From CAZAKZ01 sp964485695 (lineage in GTDB: Bacteria; Planctomycetota; JAFGQW01), in the NCBI GenBank assembly GCA_964485695.1, contig CAZAKZ010000015.1:1-62509 (forward strand): a DNA stretch of 62,509 nucleotides, written 5' to 3'. The first letter of the stretch is position 1. The number at the start of each line of letters is the position of its first letter. Below the pieces are notes generated by a model. The model was not told the origin of the DNA. It saw only the letters and a program-made list of their open reading frames with translations, and searched no databases. Made by a program: the position numbers and the translations under genes. Positions 52,508 to 61,096 of this stretch are shown here, in pieces.

Positions 52508-53716
52508 TTATTCTGCTGCGGGAAACCGGGTCGGCTGGGAGGCCTCCCCGTTCCTTCTCGCCCGGTCCAGCATCCCGCGGGCGAGGCGGATTCGGCCGAG
52601 GCGATCCAGAACCAGGGCCGCCTCCTCGAACGGCCACACGGCGTCCGGATATGAGGAGCACAGGACCTCGATTCGCTCCAAGGCATCCAGGTGAAATCCC
52701 CGGTTCAGGAGATACTGGATCTCCAGGAACAGCCTGACCGTCTCGGGTATTCCCGTCCGGTCCAGGAGGGATCGGAACGCGATCCACTCCCCGTACTCCC
52801 ACCCGGAGGCGACGAAGAAGGCCTGCTCGTCCTGCATGCCCTCCGCTTTCCAGAAAAACGTGCGGCCCCGCTCCAGGGGTCGGCCGGTGGAAGGAAAGGT
52901 GATCTTCGCCCCCGTCCCGGACCACCGGAGACGGATCCGGGGCTCCTCCTCACGAATTTCGATGAGGATGGATTCCTTGCGGGGGGAATCGCTCACCTCG
53001 AAATTCGGCTTCTGTCCGAGTATGTTCCCGCGCGGAGCCCAGGCATGGAGCCGCGGTTCGGCTGCCCCGTTCCCATCCACGTTCTCATCTACAGCATGGC
53101 GCGCGATGTCCTCGAGGACTTCTCTGCGCTTCCCGGCGCCGGGACCGGCCACGCCGGGACCCAGGCGAGCCAGTACGGTCTCGCCTCGAAAATCGTAGCG
53201 ATAGAGGACACCGGTGGTGCTCATGAGATAGGCCACGGCCTCCCTGTCCGGGGTTCTGACCCGGTCCCCGCGTTTCAGGAGCAGGCCGATGCCGGGTTTC
53301 AACTCCGGTTCTATACTGTCTCGGAAATTGTCCCGGAAACTGGCCCCCACGAGCTCCAGGTTGCCCTCGAAGGCGAGGAGCCAGGCCGTCTCGGTCAGTT
53401 CCAGGTACTTGCCCCTGCCGCTCAGGAAGTAGGCGATGGCACAGGCGGTCAGAACGGTGAACGCGGCCAGTGCGGGAACCCAGGGAAATCGCCGGCGGCG
53501 CTTGCCCTGGGTCCGGGCCCTGCCTTCGTCCACGATCCGGGTGACCGTGACTCCGCAGGTCTTGCACACCGCCACGTGGCGCTCCAGGGCCTCTCGCTCC
53601 TCCCCGGAGAGAAGACCCTGGACCAGGAGGCCGAGTTGTCCCTGGGCCGGGCATTCATCCGGAGGCACGGCTGCAGTGGAACCACGGGCGCCCGGACCCG
53701 GGTGGTCGTGGTTCAT
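52508..53716 (-). CDS. zf-HC2-type membrane protein (anti-sigma-like)
   Basis: 402 residues. N-terminal zinc-finger HC2 motif (ECPAQGQL...HVAVCKTC), basic linker, transmembrane helix (about 79-97) and a large extracytoplasmic domain. zf-HC2 domains usually bind a sigma factor; no sigma gene is adjacent, as the ECF gene is 3 kb away. The C-terminus has tetratricopeptide-like helices (YPDAVWPFEEAALVLDRLG). It is 133 bp upstream of the Mla partner on the same strand. Anti-sigma role is inferred. Confidence 0.75.
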   Translation of the reverse strand: MNHDHPGPGARGSTAAVPPDECPAQGQLGLLVQGLLSGEEREALERHVAVCKTCGVTVTRIVDEGRARTQGKRRRRFPWVPALAAFTVLTACAIAYFLSGRGKYLELTETAWLLAFEGNLELVGASFRDNFRDSIEPELKPGIGLLLKRGDRVRTPDREAVAYLMSTTGVLYRYDFRGETVLARLGPGVAGPGAGKRREVLEDIARHAVDENVDGNGAAEPRLHAWAPRGNILGQKPNFEVSDSPRKESILIEIREEEPRIRLRWSGTGAKITFPSTGRPLERGRTFFWKAEGMQDEQAFFVASGWEYGEWIAFRSLLDRTGIPETVRLFLEIQYLLNRGFHLDALERIEVLCSSYPDAVWPFEEAALVLDRLGRIRLARGMLDRARRNGEASQPTRFPAAE

Positions 53717-53860
53717 GCCGTGCCTCCTCTGGGGGGACTCAACGCCGGCTCCGGAGCGTCCGGAAAAACAGAATGGACCGGCTCAAAAGGCTATTGTACG
53801 CCGGTACCCGGTGGGTTTCAACGCAATTGGATCCCGTGGGGTTGTTGCGTGTACGTAAAG

Positions 53861-53890
53861 ACAGGAGAGGTCATGCGAAACCTCTCCTGT
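53861..53890 (-). terminator. terminator after the secreted coiled-coil gene
   Basis: An 11 bp perfect stem (ACAGGAGAGGT / ACCTCTCCTGT) with an 8 nt loop lies 21 bp past the stop at 53911. On the minus strand it is followed by CTTTA, a short T-rich end. Confidence 0.72.
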
Positions 53891-53910
53891 TTCCTGGAGG
53901 AAGGTGATTG

Positions 53911-54849
53911 TTACAGCTGGTGCGTCCTCGAGTGGCGGATGTGCTCCAGGCGGGTGGGCCGGACCTGGAGTTCCTTTTTCAGCCTCTCGAGCTGGCGCTG
54001 CAGCCGCTTGATCTCGTTTTCCAGCTTCTGGATGGCCTTATCGGTGCCGGATGGTCCGGATCTCATTTTCCTTTGCACCCTGATCCTGGGCCTGAGGGTC
54101 TTCTTCTTGATCGTGGTGCTCTTTTTCGTGGTGTCCATGGAGTCGAAGACCTTGTCCATGAGGGTCTTGCCGTTCATCTCGATGCGGATTCGACCCTTGG
54201 ACACGGTTCCCTTGTCCCCTTTGCCGCCGTCCAGCTTGAAGACTTTGCAGTCGCAATCGCAGTCTCCCTTGCCGTGCTTGAAGAGACGGACTTTCATGGG
54301 GAGCTTCTTGCCCTTGTAGACCTTGATGTGATCCTCGAGGTGCTGCGGGAGGACGTGGAGTCCGTGAAGATCGAGGCCCTTCAGCGCCTTTTGGATCTCC
54401 TTCTGGATCTGGTCTCCGAGATCCCCCTTGAAACCGTGGACCTTGAACCGGTGTCCGAGGCCCTTCTTCATGCCTTTGAGGGCCTTCTCCATGTGCTTGT
54501 GAATGTGCTTGTGGAGGGGGCCGTCCTCCTCGTCACCCAGCCGGAAGGCGTAACTCCGGCTAAAGGGAAATACCCAGCTCTTGATACCGCCCGGGCCAGG
54601 GCAGCACCCGCCCTTCTCGCCTTTCTTCAGCATCTTCATGACCTGATCGCGGATCTTCTCGTCCAGGTCTCCGAAGACCTCCACGTTCTCGTCCACCACC
54701 TTGCCGTCCTTGATCACCTTCTTCACCACGATGCCGCCCGACTTGGTTTCGACCTTGACGTTCACCTTCGAATCCGGATCCTCCTGCGCCAGGACCGGAC
54801 CGCAGGCCACGAGGGCCGCCACCAGGGCCAGAATCAAGAACTTCTGCAT
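53911..54849 (-). CDS. secreted His/Lys-rich protein with C-terminal coiled coil
   Basis: 312 residues. Signal peptide (about 1-21), then a Val/Lys-rich strand region, a His-rich stretch (HKHIHKHMEK), a Cys cluster (CDCDCK) and a C-terminal coiled coil (about 270-305, heptads in AIQKLENEIKRLQRQLERL). The His and Cys clusters suggest metal binding. It is the last gene after ECF sigma and anti-sigma, so it is probably a target of that sigma. GGAGG is 7 nt before the ATG. No family recognised. Confidence 0.7.
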   Translation of the reverse strand: MQKFLILALVAALVACGPVLAQEDPDSKVNVKVETKSGGIVVKKVIKDGKVVDENVEVFGDLDEKIRDQVMKMLKKGEKGGCCPGPGGIKSWVFPFSRSYAFRLGDEEDGPLHKHIHKHMEKALKGMKKGLGHRFKVHGFKGDLGDQIQKEIQKALKGLDLHGLHVLPQHLEDHIKVYKGKKLPMKVRLFKHGKGDCDCDCKVFKLDGGKGDKGTVSKGRIRIEMNGKTLMDKVFDSMDTTKKSTTIKKKTLRPRIRVQRKMRSGPSGTDKAIQKLENEIKRLQRQLERLKKELQVRPTRLEHIRHSRTHQL

Positions 54850-54923
54850 ATCGACTCCTCCAATCATCACACCTGCAGTATTGACATCACTTCTCTATTA
54901 ATACTCAGCATACGAATATTCGA

Positions 54924-56123
54924 CTATCGACCCCTCCGATCTGGACCCACGAAATCTATCCTCAAGGCCGCCCGTATGTAATCCTCGATGGCCGGCCTGT
55001 CCCTCCGCGAATTCAGGATGATGCGAAAAGGACCCAGATTGGTCGCGATATGGATCTGGGTTCCCATCTTCCGCAGAGGTGCGATCCGGTTCAGACTGTC
55101 CAGACCCACATCGGAATTGATACGGAAAGTATAGGATCTCACAGAGCCGCTGCTCCGCTTGAAAGCCTCGAGGCTGTCCATGAAGATCCTGGAACGCGAT
55201 CTGGCCATCTTGATCAGTTCGCTGAACATCCGGGGCGCCTTGAGCTCACCCAGGTGGATGTCCGACTCCGCCATGAAAAACATGAAGACGTCGGGGAACT
55301 CCGGATGCGGATTTCGCTTCAGGAGGTCCACGACGATGCGATGGGTGCCGTTGTAATCGCCCCGAAAGAGTCTGCGATACGCCTCCTGGACCACGGCCGC
55401 GGAGTCCTCCACGGAAGGATCCCGGCGGCGGGACCGGATCAGGTCCTGCGAAAAGAGGCGCTTGAGGTCGTGACCGTCTTTCTTTAGGCGATAGATGATC
55501 GGAATGCTCTTACCGGGTTCCTGCGCCGCATTCAGGTCCTCCAGATCGTTCCTGTAGCTCAGAAGCCGCTCTCTTCCCTGGTTGATCGCCGGGTGGTCAA
55601 TGACCCGGAAAAAGGTTCGGGTCTTGTCCATCAAATCTCGCGTCCCCGGGTTGTTGCTCACCAGCCGGGTGTAGTCTTGCGGATTGTTCTCGGCGACCAC
55701 CTGGGCGTACCGCAGATGTCTGTCCGTGTCGTTCAGGTGATCCGTGATGAGCCGGGGGAGCTCACGGGCACCGATCTCGGCGAGATCTTCGTTCTTGCGC
55801 TCGCCGAAATAGAAGGCCAGGAAATGGGTGGTGCCCAGGGCCGCGAAGAGAAGAATCGCCGCGGCCGCGCGCATGGGCCGGAATCGACGGGGGGCGAACT
55901 CCATCCCCGGTGACACCCCCCCGGCAGGAGGGGAGACCTCGAGGACGGGTGCAGGAGGCCGGGGGAAATCCCTCAGTCCCTGGACGGCCCTTTGCATCCA
56001 GTCGTATTCCGCACTGCACTCCGGGCAGGCAGCCAGGTGCTCCTGCACCCGGCGGCGCTCTGCCTCCCCGAGCCGGTGATCGAGGAGGTCGTGAAAGTGG
56101 TCACGAGCACGTGCGCATCTCAT
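54924..56123 (-). CDS. zf-HC2 anti-sigma factor
   Basis: 399 residues. N-terminal zf-HC2 motif (HLAACPEC with upstream CARARDHFHD), basic Pro-rich linker, transmembrane helix (about 84-106) and a periplasmic helical sensor domain of 280 residues. It stands 106 bp downstream of the ECF sigma gene, the usual anti-sigma position; the zinc finger should bind the sigma in the cytoplasm and the membrane helix links it to an envelope signal. The signal is unknown. Confidence 0.85.
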   Translation of the reverse strand: MRCARARDHFHDLLDHRLGEAERRRVQEHLAACPECSAEYDWMQRAVQGLRDFPRPPAPVLEVSPPAGGVSPGMEFAPRRFRPMRAAAAILLFAALGTTHFLAFYFGERKNEDLAEIGARELPRLITDHLNDTDRHLRYAQVVAENNPQDYTRLVSNNPGTRDLMDKTRTFFRVIDHPAINQGRERLLSYRNDLEDLNAAQEPGKSIPIIYRLKKDGHDLKRLFSQDLIRSRRRDPSVEDSAAVVQEAYRRLFRGDYNGTHRIVVDLLKRNPHPEFPDVFMFFMAESDIHLGELKAPRMFSELIKMARSRSRIFMDSLEAFKRSSGSVRSYTFRINSDVGLDSLNRIAPLRKMGTQIHIATNLGPFRIILNSRRDRPAIEDYIRAALRIDFVGPDRRGR

Positions 56124-56228
56124 GGAACCAAGATCCTCAAATCATGTATTTTCCGGAGCCGCCGGTGACGATGGGCCCCGTGGGTTCGTGAAGAAAACAG
56201 AAGAACACAGCGGTCAATACTCCAGCAT

Positions 56229-56927
56229 TCATGACGTTTCCGGTTCTTCGGACTCGCCGAAGAGCCGCATTTCGTGGGGTTTGGCCCAGGTCAAGAACCG
56301 TCGCCGGGCTTTCCTGAGACGTGCCCCCACGGCCTTCACACTGATGCTCATGAGGTTGGCCACCTCCTCGTACTTCAGCCCTTCCAGATCCACCAGGACG
56401 AAGACCTCCCTCTGGCTGGGGCGGAGCTTCTCGAGCCCCTTCCGCAAGAGGACCTCTCGTTCCCGGGCCACTGCGCAGGCATCCGGCCCCGGGGCGGGAT
56501 CCTCGGCCTCCAGGGCGGGCGCCTCGGGACCCGTCAGACCGGCCAGGGGTTTGCGCTTCCGGCTCCGCAGATGGTCCACCGCCAGGTTCCGGGCGATCCT
56601 GAAGAGCCACGGCTCCAGGGGGCGACACGGATCATACCGGGCCGCCTCCCGGTAGACCCTCAAGAACGTTTCCTGGAGCAGATCCTCGGCTGTCCCGGCA
56701 TCGAATACCATCCGGACGAGGAAGGCATGGATGTCCTGCTTGTACGCGTCATAGATATCCTGAAATGCGCCGCGATCCCCCCGCCCCACCCGGACCATGG
56801 CCAGGGGGCCGGACAGGGAGAACCCCGTCTTCGGGTCAATCCCTGGCCGCGGACCGGGATTCGATGGTAGAGGTTCGGCACCCATGGGCTCGCTTTTCGA
56901 AGGCTCGGACGCGTCGTCTTCAGTCAT
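56229..56927 (-). CDS. ECF-family RNA polymerase sigma factor
   Basis: 232 residues. Region 2 (about 55-125: FLVRMVFDAGTAEDLLQETF, then WLFRIARNLAVDHLRSRK) and region 4 (about 165-215: LRPSQREVFVLVDLEGLKYEE and SISVKAVGARLRKARR). A 45-residue Pro/Ser-rich N-terminus precedes. Followed by its anti-sigma. ATG start. It should direct transcription of a small regulon, possibly including the secreted His/Lys-rich protein nearby. Confidence 0.93.
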   Translation of the reverse strand: MTEDDASEPSKSEPMGAEPLPSNPGPRPGIDPKTGFSLSGPLAMVRVGRGDRGAFQDIYDAYKQDIHAFLVRMVFDAGTAEDLLQETFLRVYREAARYDPCRPLEPWLFRIARNLAVDHLRSRKRKPLAGLTGPEAPALEAEDPAPGPDACAVAREREVLLRKGLEKLRPSQREVFVLVDLEGLKYEEVANLMSISVKAVGARLRKARRRFLTWAKPHEMRLFGESEEPETS

Positions 56928-57210
56928 CTGTGCTGCCTATCAGGCGTCTGTGTTTCCATACGGGGCCTGCGTTCAGACTGCTACCCGCTACCTTTGAATA
57001 AATGTCGTTGCCGTGAAGGAGTCCAGCTTCCGAACGAGCTGGATTTCTCACCCAGAGATATTGTAGTCCTGGCGTCTGAAATTTGGGGAGGGAAACCGGC
57101 CCCGGGAAATGTTTTCCGATCCCGTGAAAACAGGAGGCCGGGAATGGATCAGCAGGCGGGGCCTCGGGCGTGGGTCGGAGGGAGTTGCACAGCGAGCCGG
57201 GCCAACGCGA

Positions 57211-58182
57211 TTACCTGCCCAGCAGCCTCTTCAGGAATCCGAGGAAGCCCTTCCCGGCCCCCTTACCGGCCCCCTTGCCGGCTTTTTGGGCAGCCGAACC
57301 CGTCCTGCGGGCATTCGCATCCAGAAACTCGCGTGTCTCCAGGATGCGAGAGCGGACCACGGCTGCGCTCCCGGGCCGCCGCTTCGGGTCCGAGTGCACC
57401 ATCCGTTCCACCAGGTGGACCAGCGGGTGTGCCAGGTCGGACCGGCGCTTTCGCAGCGGCATCAGCTTTCCGGAAAGGGTCTTCTGCAGCATCTCCTCGG
57501 TGGCGGCCCCGGCATTGGGAACGTCGCCGGTGAGGAGGAAATAAAACATGACCCCCAGGGAGTATATGTCCGACCGAACCGTGAGCTTGTCCCCGCGAAT
57601 CTGCTCGGGTGAGCAATACCCCAGCGTTCCGAGGAACATCCCGGTCTGGGTGATCTCGGGTCCAGCGTCGGAAGTGAAGGGCTTGGCAATACCGAAATCG
57701 AGGACCTTGATCCTGCCGTCGTTCCGCCGCATCACGTTGGAGGGTTTGAGGTCCCTGTGAATCACGCCGACGTCGTGAACCGCTCCCAGGGCCAGGGCCA
57801 CGGAGTCGACCACATCCATTGCATCCCACAGATCCAGAGGACCGTTCTCTTCCACGATGGTTTCATAGTCCGTGCCCTCGACAAACTCCTGAGCGATGAA
57901 AATGACCGATCCCACCCGACCCATCTGGTAGATGCGGATGACGTTGGGGTGCTCGATCTGGGCCAGGACCTTGGCTTCCCGCTTGAAGCGACCCACAGTT
58001 TCTCTGGACGTGCTGGCCTCGGGGGAGAGCACCTTGAGAGCCACTTTCCGATCGAGGCTCGGCTCGAGAGCCTCGTACACCGTACCCATTCCTCCCCTAC
58101 CGATGATCCGTTCGATCCGATACTGGGAGATCTTTTGACCCAGGAGATCCTGGGGTTTGAAGTACTTCTTGTTTTCGACCAT
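57211..58182 (-). CDS. Hanks-type Ser/Thr protein kinase
   Basis: 323 residues. P-loop GRGGMG at 28-33, Lys50 (VALKVL), catalytic HRDLKPSN at 142-149, Asp162 in LDFG, then CSPEQ as the APE equivalent. No transmembrane helix; the C-terminus is a Gly/Lys repeat (AGKG x3) ending in an amphipathic helix, which could bind a membrane. Start ATG at 58182; no clear ribosome site, so the leader matters. A strong terminator lies about 95 nt upstream of it. Confidence 0.93.
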   Translation of the reverse strand: MVENKKYFKPQDLLGQKISQYRIERIIGRGGMGTVYEALEPSLDRKVALKVLSPEASTSRETVGRFKREAKVLAQIEHPNVIRIYQMGRVGSVIFIAQEFVEGTDYETIVEENGPLDLWDAMDVVDSVALALGAVHDVGVIHRDLKPSNVMRRNDGRIKVLDFGIAKPFTSDAGPEITQTGMFLGTLGYCSPEQIRGDKLTVRSDIYSLGVMFYFLLTGDVPNAGAATEEMLQKTLSGKLMPLRKRRSDLAHPLVHLVERMVHSDPKRRPGSAAVVRSRILETREFLDANARRTGSAAQKAGKGAGKGAGKGFLGFLKRLLGR

Positions 58183-58274
58183 TACAAAACCGGACAGGCT
58201 GCTACAGGTACTCCTTCCCTTGCCGGAAGGAGATTGTTGAACCAAGGTGAAGTTCACCCGCAGAAAAAATCGGT

Positions 58275-58308
58275 AAAAAAAAAGGAACAGGGCAAACTGC
58301 CCTATTCC
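58275..58308 (-). terminator. strong rho-independent terminator upstream of the kinase gene
   Basis: Minus strand reads GGAA-x-AGGGCA loop TGCCCT-x-TTCC, ten pairs with one mismatch, followed by nine T. It is perfect for termination of a minus-strand transcript that starts upstream (above 58310). It is not the end of any annotated gene. Confidence 0.85.
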
Positions 58309-58740
58309 TTAAATCCCCGATGTCCCCCCTTCCCTCCTGAGAACCGCCACTCTCTATGTCCTAAATAGATGCGTCTTATAATGATCACGGTTCCCTTGAA
58401 ACACAAGATGTTTTCAAAAAAGATCGATGAATGTTAGCGGAGATTCAGAGCCCGCCTGACCGGAGTTCTCGGCGTCGATGCCGCACACCTCTCTCGTCTT
58501 CGAAGCTCCCGAAGCGGCCCGATGATCTTACCACACCACCGGTCGGTATCACTCCTACAGACCCACCCTCCTCGCGTCTCTCCGGATCCGGATTCCACGG
58601 TCGCCGCTCCCCCCGCACAGGGGGGGCTTGAGGTCGCCCCTGGAGATGGCGTACCGCCCCCATCCCCGGTCTTGCATCCGCGGGCCGAATTCCGCTTTTT
58701 ACCCGGTAGCCCTTGGCAAATTCGGGAAAAAGCATTAGTA
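58309..58740 (-). ncRNA. candidate unannotated minus-strand RNA or kinase leader
   Basis: The terminator at 58275 needs a transcript from the minus strand, but 58309-58865 has no credible minus-strand protein: the open frames are Arg/Gly-rich and lack ribosome sites. The stretch has strong local hairpins (CCCCCC/GGGGGG at 58609-58626; CCGAATT/AATTCGG at about 58685-58726). It may be a small RNA or the kinase 5' leader ending in an attenuator. No match to tmRNA, 4.5S or RNase P. Confidence 0.35.
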
Positions 58741-58741
58741 T
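58713..58741 (+). promoter_or_regulatory. possible sigma70-type promoter for the FG-GAP gene
   Basis: TTGGCA (58713-58718), 17 bp, TAGTAT (58736-58741), about 125 bp before the FG-GAP ATG. Five and four of six positions match the classical -35 and -10; this spacing is ideal. Confidence 0.4.
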
Positions 58742-58865
58742 GGAGAGCCAGGGAGATAGAGCACATGTCCTTGTGCAGTATGGGATTACGCCCTATACTG
58801 GACACAAGATCGTCCTCTTTCCGGTCCGCCCGGAGGGGATTTCAAGAAAAGGAGAACATCGGGTC

Positions 58866-60563
58866 ATGACCATTCGCAACGGAATCTGTTCTTGTATTTT
58901 CGGTCTCGTTCTGGCCCTGGCGGGATGGGTCCAGGCTCAGAGCGATACGGCCCATCTCGTCCTCACGGGAGAAACCAAGGACGCCAAGTTGGGGGCGTAC
59001 GTGGCCCGGGTGCCCGACGTCACCGGCGACGGAGTGGACGAGATCGTATCCGGAAACCACCGCTGGGACGGCCCGGGCGGCGTGGACTGCGGCCGGGTGC
59101 TCCTCTTCAACGGAGCCAACGGAAAGACCCTCTGGACCTTCAACGGAGACAAGGCCGGCGGCCTCCTCGGCCACGACGTCTGGGGCATCGAGGACCTCAA
59201 CGGAGACGGCCGCGGCGACGTCATTGCTTCGGCCTACCGGTATCCATTCTCCGGCCGCCCGAACGCCGGGAAGGTCTGGGTGCTGAGCGGCAAGGACGGG
59301 TCCGTTCTCTGGTACAAGGACGGACAGAACACGGGCGACGAGTTCGGCTACGCCCTCGGCAGCGTTCCCGACATCGACGGCGACAAGATCCCGGAAGTCA
59401 TAGTCGGTGCCTGGCTGAACGATGACCTGGCAAACCTGGCCGGCAAGGTCTACATCTTCTCGGGCAAGAAGGGCGACATCATCCGCAACCAGGACGGGTA
59501 CGCGAAGGAGAATCGCTTCGGCTGCTCCTGCGCCGGATTCCACGATCTGGACGGAGACGGCCACGGCGACTACGTCATCGGCGCCCTCCACGCCGGCCCC
59601 AACCGGGAGGGGGAGGCGTACCTCTTTTCGGGCAAGACTGGCAAGCGCATTCGCACCTGGACGGGTGAAAAACCCACGGACCTGTTCGGCTGGAGCGTGG
59701 CCACCGTACCGGACACGGACGGAGATTCCCACGACGACCTCTACGTGGGGGCCCGGGACTTCGATACCAACGGTGGCCTGACCGTCGACGCCGGACGCGC
59801 ATATCTCTTCTCCGCCAAGACCGGCAAGCGCCTCCACACCTTCGACGGCGAGAAGGCCTGGGACAAGTTCGGCCGGTTCGGAGCCGGCGTCCCCGACGTC
59901 GACGGCGACGGCCGCGGCGAGGTCGCTGTGGGCGCCTACTATCACCACGCCAACGGCGTGTTCCGGTCCGGCGCCGCGTATCTCTTCTCCGGGAGCACGG
60001 GCAAGCGCCTCGCCAAGTATCACGGCGAGGAAAAGGACAACATGTTCGGATTCGCCCTCTGCGGTCTGAACGACGTCAACGGCGACGGCCGCGGCGACGT
60101 GGTTGTCGGCGCCTACCAGTATCGACCCAACGCGGGCCTGACCGAGTCCTACGGCCGCATCTACGTCTATACAAAGGGTCTCTCCAGCACAGCCACCACC
60201 CTTTCCGCCGGCGCGGGAGGTATGGTGCCGCTCCACATCGACGTGGGAACGGTGCCGGGTCCCCGCGTTTACATGGTGGCGGCCTCGATGTCGGGCAACC
60301 ACCCCGGATTTCCCCTCACGGGTAACCTTCACGTGCCCATCAACTTCGACATCTTCACAATGGCCTCCTGGATCTACGCCAACTCCCCGATCCTGATCAA
60401 GTCCTTCGACAAGACCGATGCGAAGGGGAAGGCCACGGCCTACTTCCGGGTGCCGGCCGGGATGCTCGCGGGCTACGTGGGCATGAAGCTGACGTTTGTC
60501 TGGGTGCTCGTGGACAGGATGGACAAGGTTTCCAATCCGCACGCGGTTGAGATCAAGCCCTGA
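58866..60563 (+). CDS. secreted FG-GAP repeat protein
   Basis: 565 residues. Signal peptide (about 1-26). Seven FG-GAP/integrin-alpha-like repeats follow, each with a calcium-type DxDGD loop (for example VPDVTGDGVDE, EDLNGDGRGD, VPDIDGDKIPE) and an LFSG/LFN strand, together a likely beta propeller. The last 120 residues form a separate beta domain shared in outline with the secreted protein at 61097. Extracellular or outer-surface adhesin-like. GGAG is 11 nt before the ATG. Confidence 0.85.
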   Translation: MTIRNGICSCIFGLVLALAGWVQAQSDTAHLVLTGETKDAKLGAYVARVPDVTGDGVDEIVSGNHRWDGPGGVDCGRVLLFNGANGKTLWTFNGDKAGGLLGHDVWGIEDLNGDGRGDVIASAYRYPFSGRPNAGKVWVLSGKDGSVLWYKDGQNTGDEFGYALGSVPDIDGDKIPEVIVGAWLNDDLANLAGKVYIFSGKKGDIIRNQDGYAKENRFGCSCAGFHDLDGDGHGDYVIGALHAGPNREGEAYLFSGKTGKRIRTWTGEKPTDLFGWSVATVPDTDGDSHDDLYVGARDFDTNGGLTVDAGRAYLFSAKTGKRLHTFDGEKAWDKFGRFGAGVPDVDGDGRGEVAVGAYYHHANGVFRSGAAYLFSGSTGKRLAKYHGEEKDNMFGFALCGLNDVNGDGRGDVVVGAYQYRPNAGLTESYGRIYVYTKGLSSTATTLSAGAGGMVPLHIDVGTVPGPRVYMVAASMSGNHPGFPLTGNLHVPINFDIFTMASWIYANSPILIKSFDKTDAKGKATAYFRVPAGMLAGYVGMKLTFVWVLVDRMDKVSNPHAVEIKP

Positions 60564-60591
60564 TCATCCTGCGGTTGACCGCCCCGGGGTA

Positions 60592-61074
60592 TCACCGCGC
60601 CCGGGGCTCCTCCCCCTTCTCCGGCAGCAGGGGCGGCGGCTCCCTCCGGGGTGGGAAGGCCTGCTCCCAGGTCCAGACGGCGGCGTTGGACAGGAACCGG
60701 CCGATTCGGCCGGGCACTTCCATGACACCTTTCGCCATGGCCAGGCCGACGTAGCCCCCGAGGGTGGTCGGGTACTCCACCGGTGCGAGCAGGAGGGCGG
60801 CCGCGCTCTCCGGGACATGGCAGGACCGGTGGCGGCGGCAGTAGGAAAACGGCCTGAACGCCTCGTACGCGATCCTGGAATGGAAGCCGTCCGCGTCACA
60901 GACCCGCGTGCGGTCGTAGAGAGCCAGTTCCTCCTTCTCCGACGGAGTGAGATCGCGATACTGGTGGGCGGGCTTGCGGATGATGAGGGAATAGCTCTCC
61001 CGGTCCAGACCGGCACACCCCCCGGATACAGCGGCCACGGACAGTGCGATCAGGAACCGGGTTCGGCGAAGCAG
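60592..61074 (-). CDS. small lipoprotein, apparently starting at CTG
   Basis: With a GTG start at 61038 there would be no signal peptide. Extending 12 codons upstream gives a basic N-terminus (LRRTRF), a hydrophobic core (LIALSVAAVS) and lipobox SGGC, a proper lipoprotein signal. The only candidate start is CTG at 61072-61074, 6 nt after GGGAGG. No ATG, GTG or TTG lies between the in-frame stop and it. The mature part has no recognised domain; it has two Cys-rich patches (YCRRHRSC). Sequence error or rare CTG start. Confidence 0.65.
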   Translation of the reverse strand: MLRRTRFLIALSVAAVSGGCAGLDRESYSLIIRKPAHQYRDLTPSEKEELALYDRTRVCDADGFHSRIAYEAFRPFSYCRRHRSCHVPESAAALLLAPVEYPTTLGGYVGLAMAKGVMEVPGRIGRFLSNAAVWTWEQAFPPRREPPPLLPEKGEEPRAR

Positions 61075-61096
61075 GGGCGTCCTCCCTCACTGATAA

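Noticed and set aside
56994..57533. Plus-strand frames opposite the kinase gene end
   Set aside because: Antisense shadows of a clear Hanks-type kinase.
58284..58305. AGGGCAAAC string resembling the start of a c-di-GMP riboswitch
   Set aside because: The following sequence pairs as a simple terminator stem on the other strand; no GEMM tetraloop receptor or second stem.
58434..58805. Minus-strand 123- and 96-codon frames before the kinase
   Set aside because: Arg/Gly/Pro-rich, overlapping one another in different frames, no ribosome site; more consistent with structured non-coding sequence.
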